Assembly: GCA_963573385.1 (NCBI GenBank)
Contig: CAUYLG010052107.1
Location: 124,001-188,000 of the forward strand
DNA: 64,000 nt
Source of the DNA: Cacajao melanocephalus
Lineage: Eukaryota; Chordata; Mammalia; Primates; Pitheciidae
Direction of reading: 5' to 3'
This document shows, one piece after another, positions 38,345-48,965 of the stretch; positions within the stretch are counted from its first letter, which is position 1; each line of letters starts with the position of its first letter. The notes under the pieces are model-generated. The model saw only the letters and a program-made list of their open reading frames with translations, had not been told where the DNA came from and did not search any database. A program made the position numbers and the translations under genes.

Positions 38345-39135
38345 CTGAGTGTGTATCTCTTTATTATAGGATGTCTGAATGTACTTCTCAGTGCCACTCT
38401 GTATCTCCGTGAATATAAGTCTATATGTGTCAACTTCTGTGCATCTCTCTGTGTATCTTGGACTATTTCTATATATAGGAGTACTTGCGTGTTTTTGCGT
38501 ATAACTGTGTGTCTCTCCATGAAACTATATGTCTCTGTGTGCCTATGTGCAATGTGACTGTCTCTGTGTTGTGAACGTGTGTCTGTATATAATGTGTATC
38601 TGTGTCTATACGCATTTTTGTTTTTGTTTTTGTTTTTTTTTTGAGATGGAGTCTCTGTCGCCCAGGCTGGAGAGCAGTGACACAACCTCAGTTCATTGCA
38701 ACCTCTGCCTCCCAGGTTCAAGAGATTCTCCTGCTTCAGCCTACTGAGTAACTGGGACTACAGGCATGCACCACCACACCTGGCTAATTTTTGTATTTTT
38801 TTTTTTTTAGTAGAGATGGGGTTTCACCATATTGGCCAGGCTGGTCTTGAACTTCTGACCTCATGATCCACCCACTTCAGCTGGGATTACAGGTGTGAGC
38901 CACCGCGTCCAGCCTTTATGTACATTTTTCTAAGAAGCTCTAGGATTGCATTTAGGCACAGAAATGTGCCTAAATATGTGTCTGTATCTGTTTCTGTATC
39001 AGGAGCCACAGTCTATAATTGTGTGTGTGTATGTCTAACAGGGTTGTATGTGTCTGTTTTCTTCTGCCTGTGTTGTATCTGTCAGTGAAATTCCCTTTTT
39101 ATCCCATACCATGTACATGTGTGTTTGTGTGACAA
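38345..39135. repeat. Decayed TG-rich repeat (TGTGTCTCTG-like), split by an Alu
   Basis: From 38345 to 38606 and again from 38960 to 39135 the + strand is crowded with variants of 'tgtgtctgtat', 'tctctgtgtg' and 'gtgtatctgtg', separated by irregular spacers. It looks like an old tandem array that has decayed. The Alu at 38620-38914 divides it. Open frames on both strands across it are products of this low complexity. Confidence 0.7.
38620..38914 (-). mobile_element. Alu (S-type), antisense, with target duplication
   Basis: T-rich tail, 'gagatggagtctctgtcgcc', 'gcaccaccacacctggctaa', an expanded 12-T run in the linker near 38800, 'gtgagccaccgcgtccagcc'. The flanks 38607-38619 (tatacgcattttt) and 38917-38929 (tatgtacattttt) match at 11 of 13. 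Confidence 0.92.
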
Positions 39136-39334
39136 AGGACAGAACGGAGCAACTTCAATTTGGCTCATCAGTGATCTTAAGTTACTCTATGCTGTTTTCA
39201 AACCAACCCTTAGAAAACACAGGCCATTCATTCTCCAACCTGTCTGATGAGGCTCCAAGGAGCTTCTAAAGAAACCCGATGCCCAAACTCCACTTGCAGA
39301 TATGAAAATTGCCATTTATTGCTTTGTAGTGGAA

Positions 39335-39412
39335 TCTGGACATGAGAGCTTTGTAAAGCACCCCAGGTGATTCTAATGTGCAGCCATGGTTGAGAACAAC
39401 TGTACCAACGTC
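39335..39412. mobile_element. MER5-type hAT-Charlie fragment
   Basis: 'ccccaggtgattctaatgtg' followed by 'cagccatggttgagaacaac' is typical of one end of MER5 elements. Only about 75 bases remain. Confidence 0.65.
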
Positions 39413-40599
39413 TCTACCATTCTCCCTGGAAAATTGAAAACCATTTTCCTATCAATAGTATCAGTGGGGAGGGTGAGAGAGTTTTAAATAAATTACCCTG
39501 TGTGAAAAGGACAGAGTCCATGCCTACTTTCTTGCTGAGGCACCCCACCTGCCTAGAACCTATGAATCCAACTCTCCAAATTAACCTGTGGGATGACTAA
39601 GGAAAAATTCTCCTCTGAGCCCAATCCTTCTTTCATATCAGCAGACATTCACTTTATACATCTATATCTGTCTAATTAAAAAGATGTACTGCTACCTTAA
39701 TTTCCATATAAACTCGTCACATTTATTGCAAGTGTTTGGCAAACCAAAGGAGGATTTATTAGTATAATAAACAAAGTGTTTCATAGAAATTTAAATTCAT
39801 TTTTGAGCATACTTTTCCAATAAAAAAAAAGAAGAGAGGTCCAGAATGAAACGAAACCTCTCATCTGTGGAAATGGATATCTAAAGATGGAAATGAGGAA
39901 GAATCTAAGAAGATAGAGTAAAGCAATGAAACCTCAGATGCTTAGATCCTGAAAAGCAGGGCCATCCTAGCCCATAAAATGCTTTTGTACATATTAGAGA
40001 AATACACCCCTTACCCGGGATTCAGCCCCCCACTACATTTAGAGAAGAGTGCCTGGGTTAACGTCCTGTGGAAGCCCCACTGGAAAGGTTTCACTGAAGA
40101 AGAGTCTGTTCCCCGACTTGCAACTCCTGCTTCTAGATAAGCATCTGAGAATCCAGGGTCTTCTACTCATGAAGAGTCATTCAGGCCAGTAGACAGACCC
40201 TTAATTAGGCAAGAAAAAAAGGTAGATTCCAACAGTCCTTGGGAAGCACTATTGCATCTAGTCATCTACCTAAAAATCAGCAAGTTCCCACTGAATATTT
40301 GTTGAATGAACAAATTTCTTTTTCGGAGCAGGATATTGAGAGGGCTCTCTCAGCCAACTGAAAGAAACACAGAGGCACTGAGTATGCTTTTGGGAGTCAC
40401 AAACTTTCTCAACAGAGGAGAGCTCTCCTGTGCATCAAAGTACCCATAAAAAAGGATCAAGGTAAGGGATGTGCTATGCTCATCCCAGTAAGAGAAATGT
40501 GGAGAACCATACTATACATTATGTATCCTGAGCCCACGATTTAAGGAAAGATTCAGGAAGAATATGTGAGATTGGATTACCTGGGGAAGTTGAAGACAG
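39413..40599. other. Mostly unrecognised sequence
   Basis: No gene. A short L2/MIR-like end ('gaatatttgttgaatgaa') occurs at 40292-40309. An A-run and AT-rich block lie near 39820. Confidence 0.5.
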
Positions 40600-40790
40600 G
40601 AAAGATGGAAGCATCACCAAATTTTAGAGCAGAAACTGACTGGAGACTGTCCAGTCCAGCCCTTTCATTTTGTAGCTGAAAAACTGTATCCAAGCCCTCA
40701 GCTAACGAATGATAGATTACATTTGAGAACCTGGCTCATTTACTCCTCATCTGGTGCTCTTTTCACGCTCTTGTCTGCTTTACCTTCCTC
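40600..40790 (-). mobile_element. MIR-family SINE (MIR3-like), antisense
   Basis: 'ggagactgtccagtccagcc', 'ctttcattttgtagctgaaa', then 'tggtgctcttttcacgctct' follow the pattern of reverse-complement MIR3/THER-type SINEs. Confidence 0.6.
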
Positions 40791-41879
40791 TAGAAAGACT
40801 TGAGCAAAAAAGTTTGAAGGTGGAAAAATAAACACGCTGACCTTATTCACCAGCATATGGACCATTATAGCTCTGGGGTTTCTGCCACCCCAATTCACCC
40901 ACACTTTTTAATAGAATGATCAAAATCTCTTTCCTTTGGGCATTAAGGACTCCTCTCTTTCCTCCCAGCCCCACTATTTAGAACACGGTATAAATGGCTA
41001 CAAGCATTATGCAAACGTTATCATCAGCAAGTAGAGTTTGAGACTACTCCATTACTATTTATCCTCTGACTCAGGGCGATGGGCTCCCAGGGAGGTGGGG
41101 GTTGCGCTGGTGCCTGTTATGCTGATGAAATCAAATCTCTGTGTGACAGTTTATAGGATGTCCCCCAAAACTTCCCAGAAATTATTGAAAAGCTTATGCA
41201 ATTAGCGTTTTTTACATCAGTCATTCAAAGTTGTTCAAGCAAGCTGCCAAACTGGTCCTATCAAGCTGATCCAACAGTCTTTTCCCGGTCCCAGAATCCC
41301 CGTTACCACCAACACACCATACCCCACCCCTGCCTCTACACACAAACACTTGTGGCTGTCTCCCTTGAAAGCAACAGGCTGCCACCTACTGGTGAGAAAT
41401 TAGCTTTTAGAAACCACAGTATTGGTTTTTAAGACCCCAGAAAGAAAATGTCAGGTTAAAACTTTGTAGTTCTTAAAAGGTGCTAATCAGAAAGTGACCA
41501 TTGGAGAAACATTGCCAAGATTTAATTTCCTAGGGTGAGAAAAAGAAAACGTATATGAACAGAAATGAAAACATTGGGGCAACGCCTAAAAGGGAAAGAA
41601 TTTTTTCTGGGTGAGTCCGCCACTCTGAATTTAGCATTTGCAGGTACAGCAGGTTTCCACATATTTCCTTTTTCCCAAGAAGAATATAAATATCAGGATT
41701 GAGAGATTTTATTGCACCCATACCTCTTAAATTCCCCACTCCCCAACACAATGCCAACAAGCAGCTCCTCAGTCTGTCGAAACAGGTTTAGTGATGTTGG
41801 ACTCATAGTCTGCTAAGAAGCTCAGCCCATGCTTACCTATGCCTATATTAAGTTCCTCCCTAGTCAACAGAAAAATCAG
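40791..41879. other. Unrecognised sequence with a CTCF-consensus site
   Basis: Free of recognised repeats. Slightly GC-richer around 41080-41110 and 41290-41400. No credible coding frame. The CTCF match at 41379 is annotated separately. Confidence 0.5.
41379..41392 (-). promoter_or_regulatory. CTCF consensus site (14 of 14)
   Basis: CTGCCACCTACTGG is the reverse complement of CCAGTAGGTGGCAG, which satisfies every position of the published CTCF core CCASYAGRKGGCRS. It lies in repeat-free sequence. If bound, the motif orientation (- strand) would set the direction of loop contacts. The match is seen directly, and function is inference. Confidence 0.6.
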
Positions 41880-42375
41880 TGGAAATCTCAATTAATAAAC
41901 AAAATAAGGAAGCAATGTTATTCTCACTAGCAATCAGAGAAGTGCAAATTAAAACATCAAGGTACTGTTTTACACCCAGAAGAGTAGTAGCAATATTCCT
42001 CATTGATAATACCCCTTTGTGTTAATAATAATGCAATAAAATTAGCACTTTACATTGCTGGCAGCCATGTAAATTGTTACTACTTTTCGAGACGGCACCA
42101 TAATATCCACAGTTCACACTTTTTGATTCCAGTGAACATATTTCTTGTAATTTTTATTTTTAAAAATACAATGGGAAAATGATTATATACACAGGCATGT
42201 TCATTGCAGGTTTGTTTTGAAATGACCTACTGTCTTAATAGAATTGCTGTTTCTATCATTATACACTGACACAATTGAGTAGTATCCAGAAATTGTAAAT
42301 GATAGTCAGAGGTAGGTAACATTATGGAGTTTGCATACAGTATAATGTTAAATCAGAAGAGAAGGATGCTTTATC
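41880..42375 (+). mobile_element. Old L1 ORF2 3' fragment, sense
   Basis: 'aatcagagaagtgcaaatta', 'aaacatcaaggtactgtttt', 'acattgctggcagccatgta', 'cattgcaggtttgttttgaa', then 'cagtataatgttaaatcaga' run in L1 order. Strongly diverged. Confidence 0.65.
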
Positions 42376-43022
42376 AGCCACGGTTTACCCTCTAAGCACT
42401 AAGAATCCACTGGCATTAGTTTCATCCCAAAAATACAGATTGAAGCAGTCACCAGGACCTAGAAAACCAAAGTGAGTGTCAACCCAGCCAAGAATGTCAC
42501 AGAGTAGTCCAGGTAAGACAGTGTGGCTGCTGTTGACACATCATAGACACCTCAGTAATCATGACCACCAGCCTCTGAATTGACACCTATAGTTACTGAC
42601 TACTGTCTCCAGAACCTGGATGTAGATGTCCCAAGAATGTTGCTGTCTCCTGTGCAGCCCCTGCATCTTCAGGTCACCAGATAATTCACGTCTAAGGTGG
42701 GTGTATCTGTTCATGAGCTTTAAAAGCTGCAGAGACAGTGAGGACTTGGCAGGTGCCACAATATGAGGAAGATCCCCTGAAAATTTGTACCAAAAAGTAT
42801 TTAAATGCTAAGCAGTCAAAAAAATGATATATTTCCACCAGAAACACACAAAACAAAAAAGATTATGATTAGAATTATGGTTATGATTATGACTATAACC
42901 AGCAAAAACTATTCACATTTGGGAAAAATTTAAAGTGACTGTATTTACACATAGAAATTTAGGTGATTTTCCCCTTCTTTCATAATGTTTTATCTCTGAA
43001 TCAAATGTCCTTTTAAAATACG
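42376..43022. other. Unrecognised sequence
   Basis: No gene or repeat recognised. Confidence 0.5.
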
Positions 43023-43325
43023 TGCATTCATTTCCAAGGACTGATGTAACAAATTATCACAAACTTTGTGGCTTAAAATAAGAGAAATTTATTCTGTCCC
43101 AGTTCTGGAGGCCAGAAATCCATAATTATGGCCCAGGCCATGTTCCCTCTGAATGTTCTAAGAAGGAGTCCATCCTATATGTTCCTAGCTTCTAATGGAT
43201 GCTAGCCATCTTTGGGTTGCTTGGTTTATAGCTACACCACCTGACATCTTGATTACATTTGCAAAGACCCTGTTTCCAAAGAACGTCACATTCACGGGTT
43301 TTAGGCAGACATGAATTTTAGGAAG
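43023..43325 (-). mobile_element. MLT1 LTR, antisense, internally deleted
   Basis: 'tgcattcatttccaaggact', 'actttgtggcttaaaataag', 'agttctggaggccagaaatc', 'ccatgttccctctgaatgtt', 'attacatttgcaaagaccct', 'gtcacattcacgggttttag' match MLT1 in antisense. The central part of the LTR (about 130 bases) is absent. Confidence 0.85.
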
Positions 43326-43843
43326 ATATTCTTCAAAAGTACAATATTTTCGCGCTTTCTTACAATATTTAGAGCTACTGAACATAAGGTTCAGTACATA
43401 TTGGCATTTATTAAACACTTGATGAATGACAGATAAAAGGAGAATGCAATAATTAAAAATAGATAAATGAATAAGTCATTCTACATGAAGCTAATTTTAA
43501 AATCTACAACCTCAGAGACAATTTCTGTAACCTCCTCATAATCAATTTTAATATCATCATCATGTGCTAAAGAATCTGACAAAATCACATCTGTCTATCC
43601 TCCTCATAGATGTTGCAAAAAGACTGCTTCCTAAATAGAACCATAACAAAGATACTATTACTACTACTAAGCCCTGAACATTACCTGAAAACCCTTTAAC
43701 TCAAGGTCAAAGTAACATTGAGCAAAGTGATAAAATACAGAAAGAATGTCATTGATTTCATTCATAGATGCTCTTTATGTTTTGAAAATATAGGTAGGTG
43801 TCTAAATATAGGCACAAAGTAGGCTAGCAAAGCAAGTAGTTTA
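43326..43843. other. Unrecognised AT-rich sequence
   Basis: No gene or repeat recognised. Confidence 0.5.
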
Positions 43844-44030
43844 GGAGTATTGAGTAAGTAACTATGTAGGTGAATATACATATATATATATATATATACA
43901 CACACATGTATATATATACACATACATATATGCGCACACACATACACACATACTTTAGATAAGTAGAATGATTAGGTAGGTAGATAAAATTTAACTGTGG
44001 ACCTATTTTCATTTTCCAAAACTCTAAGAA
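43844..44030. repeat. Diverged local duplication, copy A
   Basis: Shares with copy B (45197-45345) the ordered blocks 'ttaggagtattgagtaagta', 'tgtaggtgaatata', 'ataagtagaatgattaggta', 'gtagataaaatttaactgtg' and 'cattttccaaaactct'. Copy A contains the TA/CA microsatellite that copy B lacks. Confidence 0.8.
43873..43951. repeat. (TA)n-(CA)n microsatellite
   Basis: Alternating TA and CA runs with a few GC interruptions. Lies inside duplication copy A. Likely polymorphic. Confidence 0.9.
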
Positions 44031-45196
44031 AGCAATATCCTGAGAAAAATACAGAAACAGAAGGGGCTACAGTGGGACAAATTGAGGCTTGGAGATCTGA
44101 GTATAGGTTAAATTATTAGAAGGCAAAAGGGAGAACACCAGTAGCTGTATATTAATCGTCCATAAAATGACAGTATTTAAAATAGCATGCCCATACCACA
44201 GGGCACATTCCAGTTCTACATTCTCAGAATCCTTAATTACCCTTCAGTGGGTGGTACCTTTGATCCCTTATAAATTCCCTTAGACCTGAGAGAACCTGAG
44301 ATCCAGCTCTTGGGAGCCCTCTTGTCAGTGGAGCAGCCCCGCTGTTTGGGAACAGAGCTCAGAAGCAAAGAGAAAAAAGGGCAGACATCAATCAATTCAA
44401 ATGACAAACTCCTCAAAGGGTCTGAGTAATCTCATTTTTTCCTAAATCCTATTAAGAGGCTTTCAGGAAGCTCACAGTTTAACTCAACAGTAATGACCTT
44501 TGTACAGTGAATAACAGTCCTAATTTATTAACTGCATATAAATAGTATATGACTTAATTTTTAATAAACACAAGCCCACCTCAGGTACCAGTGAGGAACA
44601 TGGGGATATATTCGTGGAAATCCCTGTTCTGCTTGACCAAAGCAAAAGAAAAAAGTAATTCATAGCAGGTCAAGATATTACTTTTGCAGTCAATAAAAAC
44701 TTATCAGCATGCTCAGATGCTGTTCAAAGCATTCCAAGATATGTCCTGGCTTCCTTGGGCCACCCACAGTTCAAGATCAGAAAACAGAGAAAGAAAATAA
44801 GATGAAGACATATATCAGAAATAAAATATGTATCAATAAGATACATATTTTAACTTTGGAAAAGCTGATTAAGAAGGGCTTAAACAATAAAGTTATATGT
44901 TGTTTACTCTTAACAAGGAATTCAGAAAAAGCAACTCAGTGCAACAGCTCAATACTATCTTCAAAAATCCAAGTTCTTTGTGTCCATTTGTTCTGTCATC
45001 CTCAGAGTGGATGACTCTCCACAAGACCAGCAGCCTTGTTCTACCACAGGCTTTTCATTCTTACGTCTGTGCCTTCATGATCACAAGACAGCATCACATT
45101 CAAGCACATTCAAGGCTTCCTAATAAGAAGTGTAAATAAAACCATCTATGAAGCTAAGCAAATGTCTCCAGTCTTATGGTCCAGTAAAGGAATTAT
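44031..45196. other. Unrecognised sequence
   Basis: No gene. A TATA-like 'cttataaattccctt' lies at 44268 but there is nothing else promoter-like around it. The segment at 45009-45050 recurs at 47463-47507. Confidence 0.5.
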
Positions 45197-45345
45197 TCTT
45201 TTAGGAGTGTTGAGTAGGTTGGGAAGGTAAGTAATTGTGTAGGTGAATATATACATACATATAGGTTACATAAGTAGAACAATTAGGTAGATAGATAAAA
45301 GTTAACTGTGGACCCTTTTGCATTTTCCAAATCTCTTAGGAATTA
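45197..45345. repeat. Diverged local duplication, copy B
   Basis: Counterpart of 43844-44030: 'ttaggagtgttgagtaggtt', 'tgtaggtgaatata', 'ataagtagaacaattaggta', 'gatagataaaagttaactgt', 'gcattttccaaatctct'. Only a short ATACAT stretch stands where copy A has its microsatellite. Confidence 0.8.
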
Positions 45346-47599
45346 TCCTTAATTGGACCATAACACCAGAGACATTTGCTTAGGTTCACAGATGGTTTTA
45401 TTTATATCAACTGTAAGCCATTAGGGAGCTTTTCCAAACCTTTTACAGAAAATTTTTGTCTTCCTTCTCCCTCTCTCGACCACCCCAGCAGATCTTTTAT
45501 CTCTTTGGCAACTGGGCATGAGGCCACCCTTACCTACAAGGGAGACTAGGAAGATTAATAAATGGCAAAGGACACAGTGCCAATTGTTACTGTCACTCCA
45601 CTCCTCACCCTCAAACACAAACCATGGCGTGACAGCAAGGAAAAGGGGAACAGACACAAAGACTTACTGGGGTGGCATCTGAGAAAGATAATGTCCCCAT
45701 AGAACATTCACCCTTGATTCTGTCACCTAATCCCAGCCATACAAAAAGTATTTCTCACAGGGACACAAAAGTGAAATGTTTAAGATTGGATTATGTCCCT
45801 CCATAATGTTTTCCTCAAAAAGGGAGAAATGTTGCCCCAAATGATGTATTAATTTGAAACACACAACATGAAAATAATCCAGCCCTTTTCAAATGGGTTC
45901 CACAGAAGACTTGTCTAGCAAATGCTAGGGAGGACAAGGGGAGTTCACATTTTTATATAAATTTGGGAACTCTCATTAAGCTTTAGAATACTAAAAACTA
46001 TGATAGGTGATACAGAATAAGTAAGCATTGTTTAACCCAATGTTGTCCAAACCACCACCACAACAAAATTATATCTATTGTTTTACGTAAAACCTACTAA
46101 CGTCCCACAGAATATAGTTTGGTAAAGACTAGCAAGTCACTTTTCTTATCTCCATTACCCAGAGAGATGGACATGATTCTGAGTCTTAACTTATTTTCTA
46201 AGGCGAGATCTAATTGTACCACTGATAGCTCAGCTCACTGCAACAGTGTTACTCACCAAAGTACTTTTTTTTTTCTTTTATCTTTCCCTGAGACTAATCA
46301 CGGTATGAATCGGGCTGGAGAGAGTGAGCCATCTAAAACCTATCCAGTTGAAAGGCATAAAGAATTTAACTATGCAGAGTCCAGGTTGAAACTAAAGCCA
46401 CAGCATCTTGGATTGTAACACAGCAAAACTACTATGACTTGGTGAGATTTAGAGATTACAAAAAGTGTGACAGCCTATTCAGACTGTGATTATTTCAGTG
46501 AAAGCTTTCATTTTGGTAATTTTAAACAGGACACTTGTACAAATCCTGGCTGTGAAAATGGTTTTCAAGAAGGGAAAGATCGTGGAGTTAGAAGAGATGA
46601 GAATGTGTTTTCCGGCCTGCCCGTCTCTTCTCCCTGCCTCTTCAATTTCACCATCCAGTATCCTAGCAAAGTTGATGTAGGAAACTACAGTTGGGAAGAA
46701 ACAGTGTCAGAGGGCTCAGGTGTACTGATGCCAACGTCTATGGCCTGAAATTTGAATAGACAGAAACTGTGACCTTTACTAAATACTCTAACCACTTTTC
46801 AAAGCCAGTTTTCCACTGCTTTTATTTGTTGACATGGTAAGAGAGACCAAAGTCATAGTAGATCCGCCAGTAGGCACTGGGCTCAGAAATGATACTACAG
46901 AACTTCCAAGTTTCCTAAGAGTTTCTCAACAGGATCCCCACAAAAAAGTAATGACTGTGGGAGGCACACTTTGATGTTCTCTGAACACAAACAACTCCAT
47001 GCACCTTGAGGTAACAGAATAGTTTACCAAGGCTGGTAAGGCTTTCCAACAAATAATAAACTCTGACCCCTGTCAGTCAAAAAGGCCTCCATCTCTGGGT
47101 CTAGCCACGTGTTTCTGTGGATCTGAACAGCAAGGCAAGCTAGAGGGTCATAACTTATAAATATCATTCTCAGTTGTGTGCACTTTCTAGAATTACTACA
47201 TTCTGTATCCAAGCATTAGAACGGCTAAAGTGGCTGTTCAAACATCTTCCAAACTGTCATTTGAGATTTAATACTACTCCTGCTGTATCACAGAACACTG
47301 AGTGAGCAGGAAATTTTCTGGCGTGCTTTTTATTTCTCCTCATCAATCCTGCAACACCTCATTTCATCTTCTCAATATCTTTCTTTGCTATCAGCACTTC
47401 TATTGATTAACCCATATAACTAAGGAGTCCCAAGTTCACCTTTAACTTATTTTCCATCCCTACAGAAGACTCTCTGCAAGACCAGAAGCCTTGTTCTGAC
47501 TATCACAGCAGCATCCAAAGCACTTACATGGTCTTCATTCAGCACCTATGGTTACATAAGCTAGTAAAAGACAATGTCAGGTTATTTTCAAACATTGCT
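45346..47599. other. Mostly unrecognised sequence
   Basis: No gene recognised. Two overlapping open frames at 46467-46748 have no recognisable domain and no splice or start context that persuades me. 47463-47507 repeats a piece of 45009-45050. Confidence 0.45.
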
Positions 47600-47750
47600 G
47601 AATTAATAACTACAAGGTCCCATTTCAGAAGCTCAGGGAGATAACTGACTTGCTCAAGGTATTAATTTGTGCAATGGCTACAGAACTTGAATTGAAATCA
47701 GGATTTTAAACCCCTCACTATTTGGCTACAGAGCCAAATAGTGGTTTTCT
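47600..47750 (-). mobile_element. MIR SINE fragment, antisense
   Basis: 'aggtcccatttcagaagctc', 'agggagataactgacttgct', 'gaacttgaattgaaatcagg' read as reverse-complement MIR. Its right end forms a perfect 12-bp hairpin (47716-47743). Confidence 0.65.
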
Positions 47751-48180
47751 AACTTTTTCAGCTTCTCCTCACACAAACCATCAGGCTCTCGCAGCAAAGG
47801 CAAAAAGCACAGGATAGAAATAAACCCTCAGCGGCAGAGTCACATCTTCTAGTGTTGGTGTCATTCTCGGAATGGTTTCTGACACATAGGTTGTGTTCAA
47901 TAAGAACTGGCGAATCTGCTTATAGTTAATATAACAGCTACCTCTGGACACAGCCATTAGCAGGAGATGTCATCATAACCACATCTTATGATAGCTCATC
48001 CAGAGCCCTGTAAGGACAGGAAGTGTAGGACATCTCCCAAGGACAGAGAAGAAACCTGAATTCAGAGATCACATCTCAAGGTTTGTTGACAGAGCCAACT
48101 TGAACACAGGATCTCCTGTAACAACCTCCCAGCTTCCATCTCAAGTTTCAATATGATGCACTGTTGCTGATTTTTAAAGG
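47751..48180. other. Mostly unrecognised sequence
   Basis: Around 47865-47930 a short stretch ('tctgacacataggttgtgtt', 'caataagaactggcgaat') looks like the 3' end of an L2 or MIR. Otherwise nothing recognised. Confidence 0.45.
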
Positions 48181-48192
48181 TCATACATATTT

Positions 48193-48494
48193 GCCGGCTA
48201 CGGTGGCTCATGCTTGTAATCCCAGCACTTTGGGAGGCTGAGGAGGGTGGGTGACCTGAGGTCAGGAGTTTGACACCAGCCTGGTCAACATGGTGAAACC
48301 CTGTCTTTACTAAAAATACAAAAATTAGCCAGGTGTGGTGGGGGGCACCTATAATCTCATCTATTCAGGAGGCTGAGGCAAGAGAATTGCTGGAACCCAG
48401 GAGGTGGAGGTTGTAGTGAGCCAAGATTGCACCATTGCACTCCAGCCTGGGTGACAAGAGCAAAAATCCATCTCAAAAAAAGAAAAAATAATAA
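48193..48494 (+). mobile_element. Alu (S-type), sense, with target duplication
   Basis: 'gccggctacggtggctcatg' head, full dimer, A-rich tail. The flanks tcatacatattt (48181-48192) and tcatacgtattt (48495-48506) differ at one base. Confidence 0.95.
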
Positions 48495-48589
48495 TCATAC
48501 GTATTTATCTGCTGTGTGACAATGCCCCTGGGGAATGTGAGCCCAAACTTGCTCTGCATTTTTATCAGTTTTGTTCATTCATTCTGTAA

Positions 48590-48750
48590 CATTCATCATA
48601 ATGTAATGGTCTTTGGTTACTAAGACATTCATATTAGACCAAGAAACCCTAGGGAACAACTTCCCTACTGTTGTCATCTATGTCTCCCCAATACCCAGCA
48701 CAGAGTCTGGGTGCACGATAGGAGTTCGACAAAATATCGTTGTCATTTTA
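48590..48750 (+). mobile_element. L2 LINE 3' tail
   Basis: 'catctatgtctccccaatac', 'ccagcacagagtctgggtgc', 'acgataggagttcgacaaaa' match the L2 terminus. Confidence 0.65.
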
Positions 48751-48834
48751 TTTCTGTTACACCATGCCAACAAGATACAACCAAAATAAAACAAATATTC
48801 ATAAATGTGTTCCTCTTTTCCAGATCTATTTACT

Positions 48835-48965
48835 TGTTGAAAGGATAGCTGCAAATGAATCTCACAAACTTAATGTTGTACAAAGAGGTCAAGAGCCAAA
48901 ACAGTACATATTTACATGAAGTCCAAAACAGGCAAAATTAACCAGTGGTGTCAGAACTGCTATTA
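48835..48965 (+). mobile_element. Old L1 3' fragment, sense
   Basis: 'gaatctcacaaacttaatgt', 'agagccaaaacagtacatat', 'ttacatgaagtccaaaacag', 'gcaaaattaaccagtggtgt' is the L1M ORF2-end order. Confidence 0.7.

Noticed and set aside
38248..38721. 157-codon frame on the - strand
   Set aside because: It is made from the Alu and the decayed TG-rich repeat, and reads as low-complexity His/Arg/Thr-rich protein.
44260..44290. TATA-like 'cttataaattccctt' as a promoter
   Set aside because: No CpG, initiator or downstream coding signal. A single AT-rich match is expected by chance in such sequence.
44640..44695. Possible MADE1-like miniature transposon ('gcaaaag...attacttttgc')
   Set aside because: Only short ends match, the left one has extra A's, and the interior does not match the expected palindrome.
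46467..46748. Two overlapping frames of 64-93 codons that look fairly protein-like
   Set aside because: No recognisable domain, and overlapping frames look equally plausible. No splice or promoter context. I cannot support a gene call.
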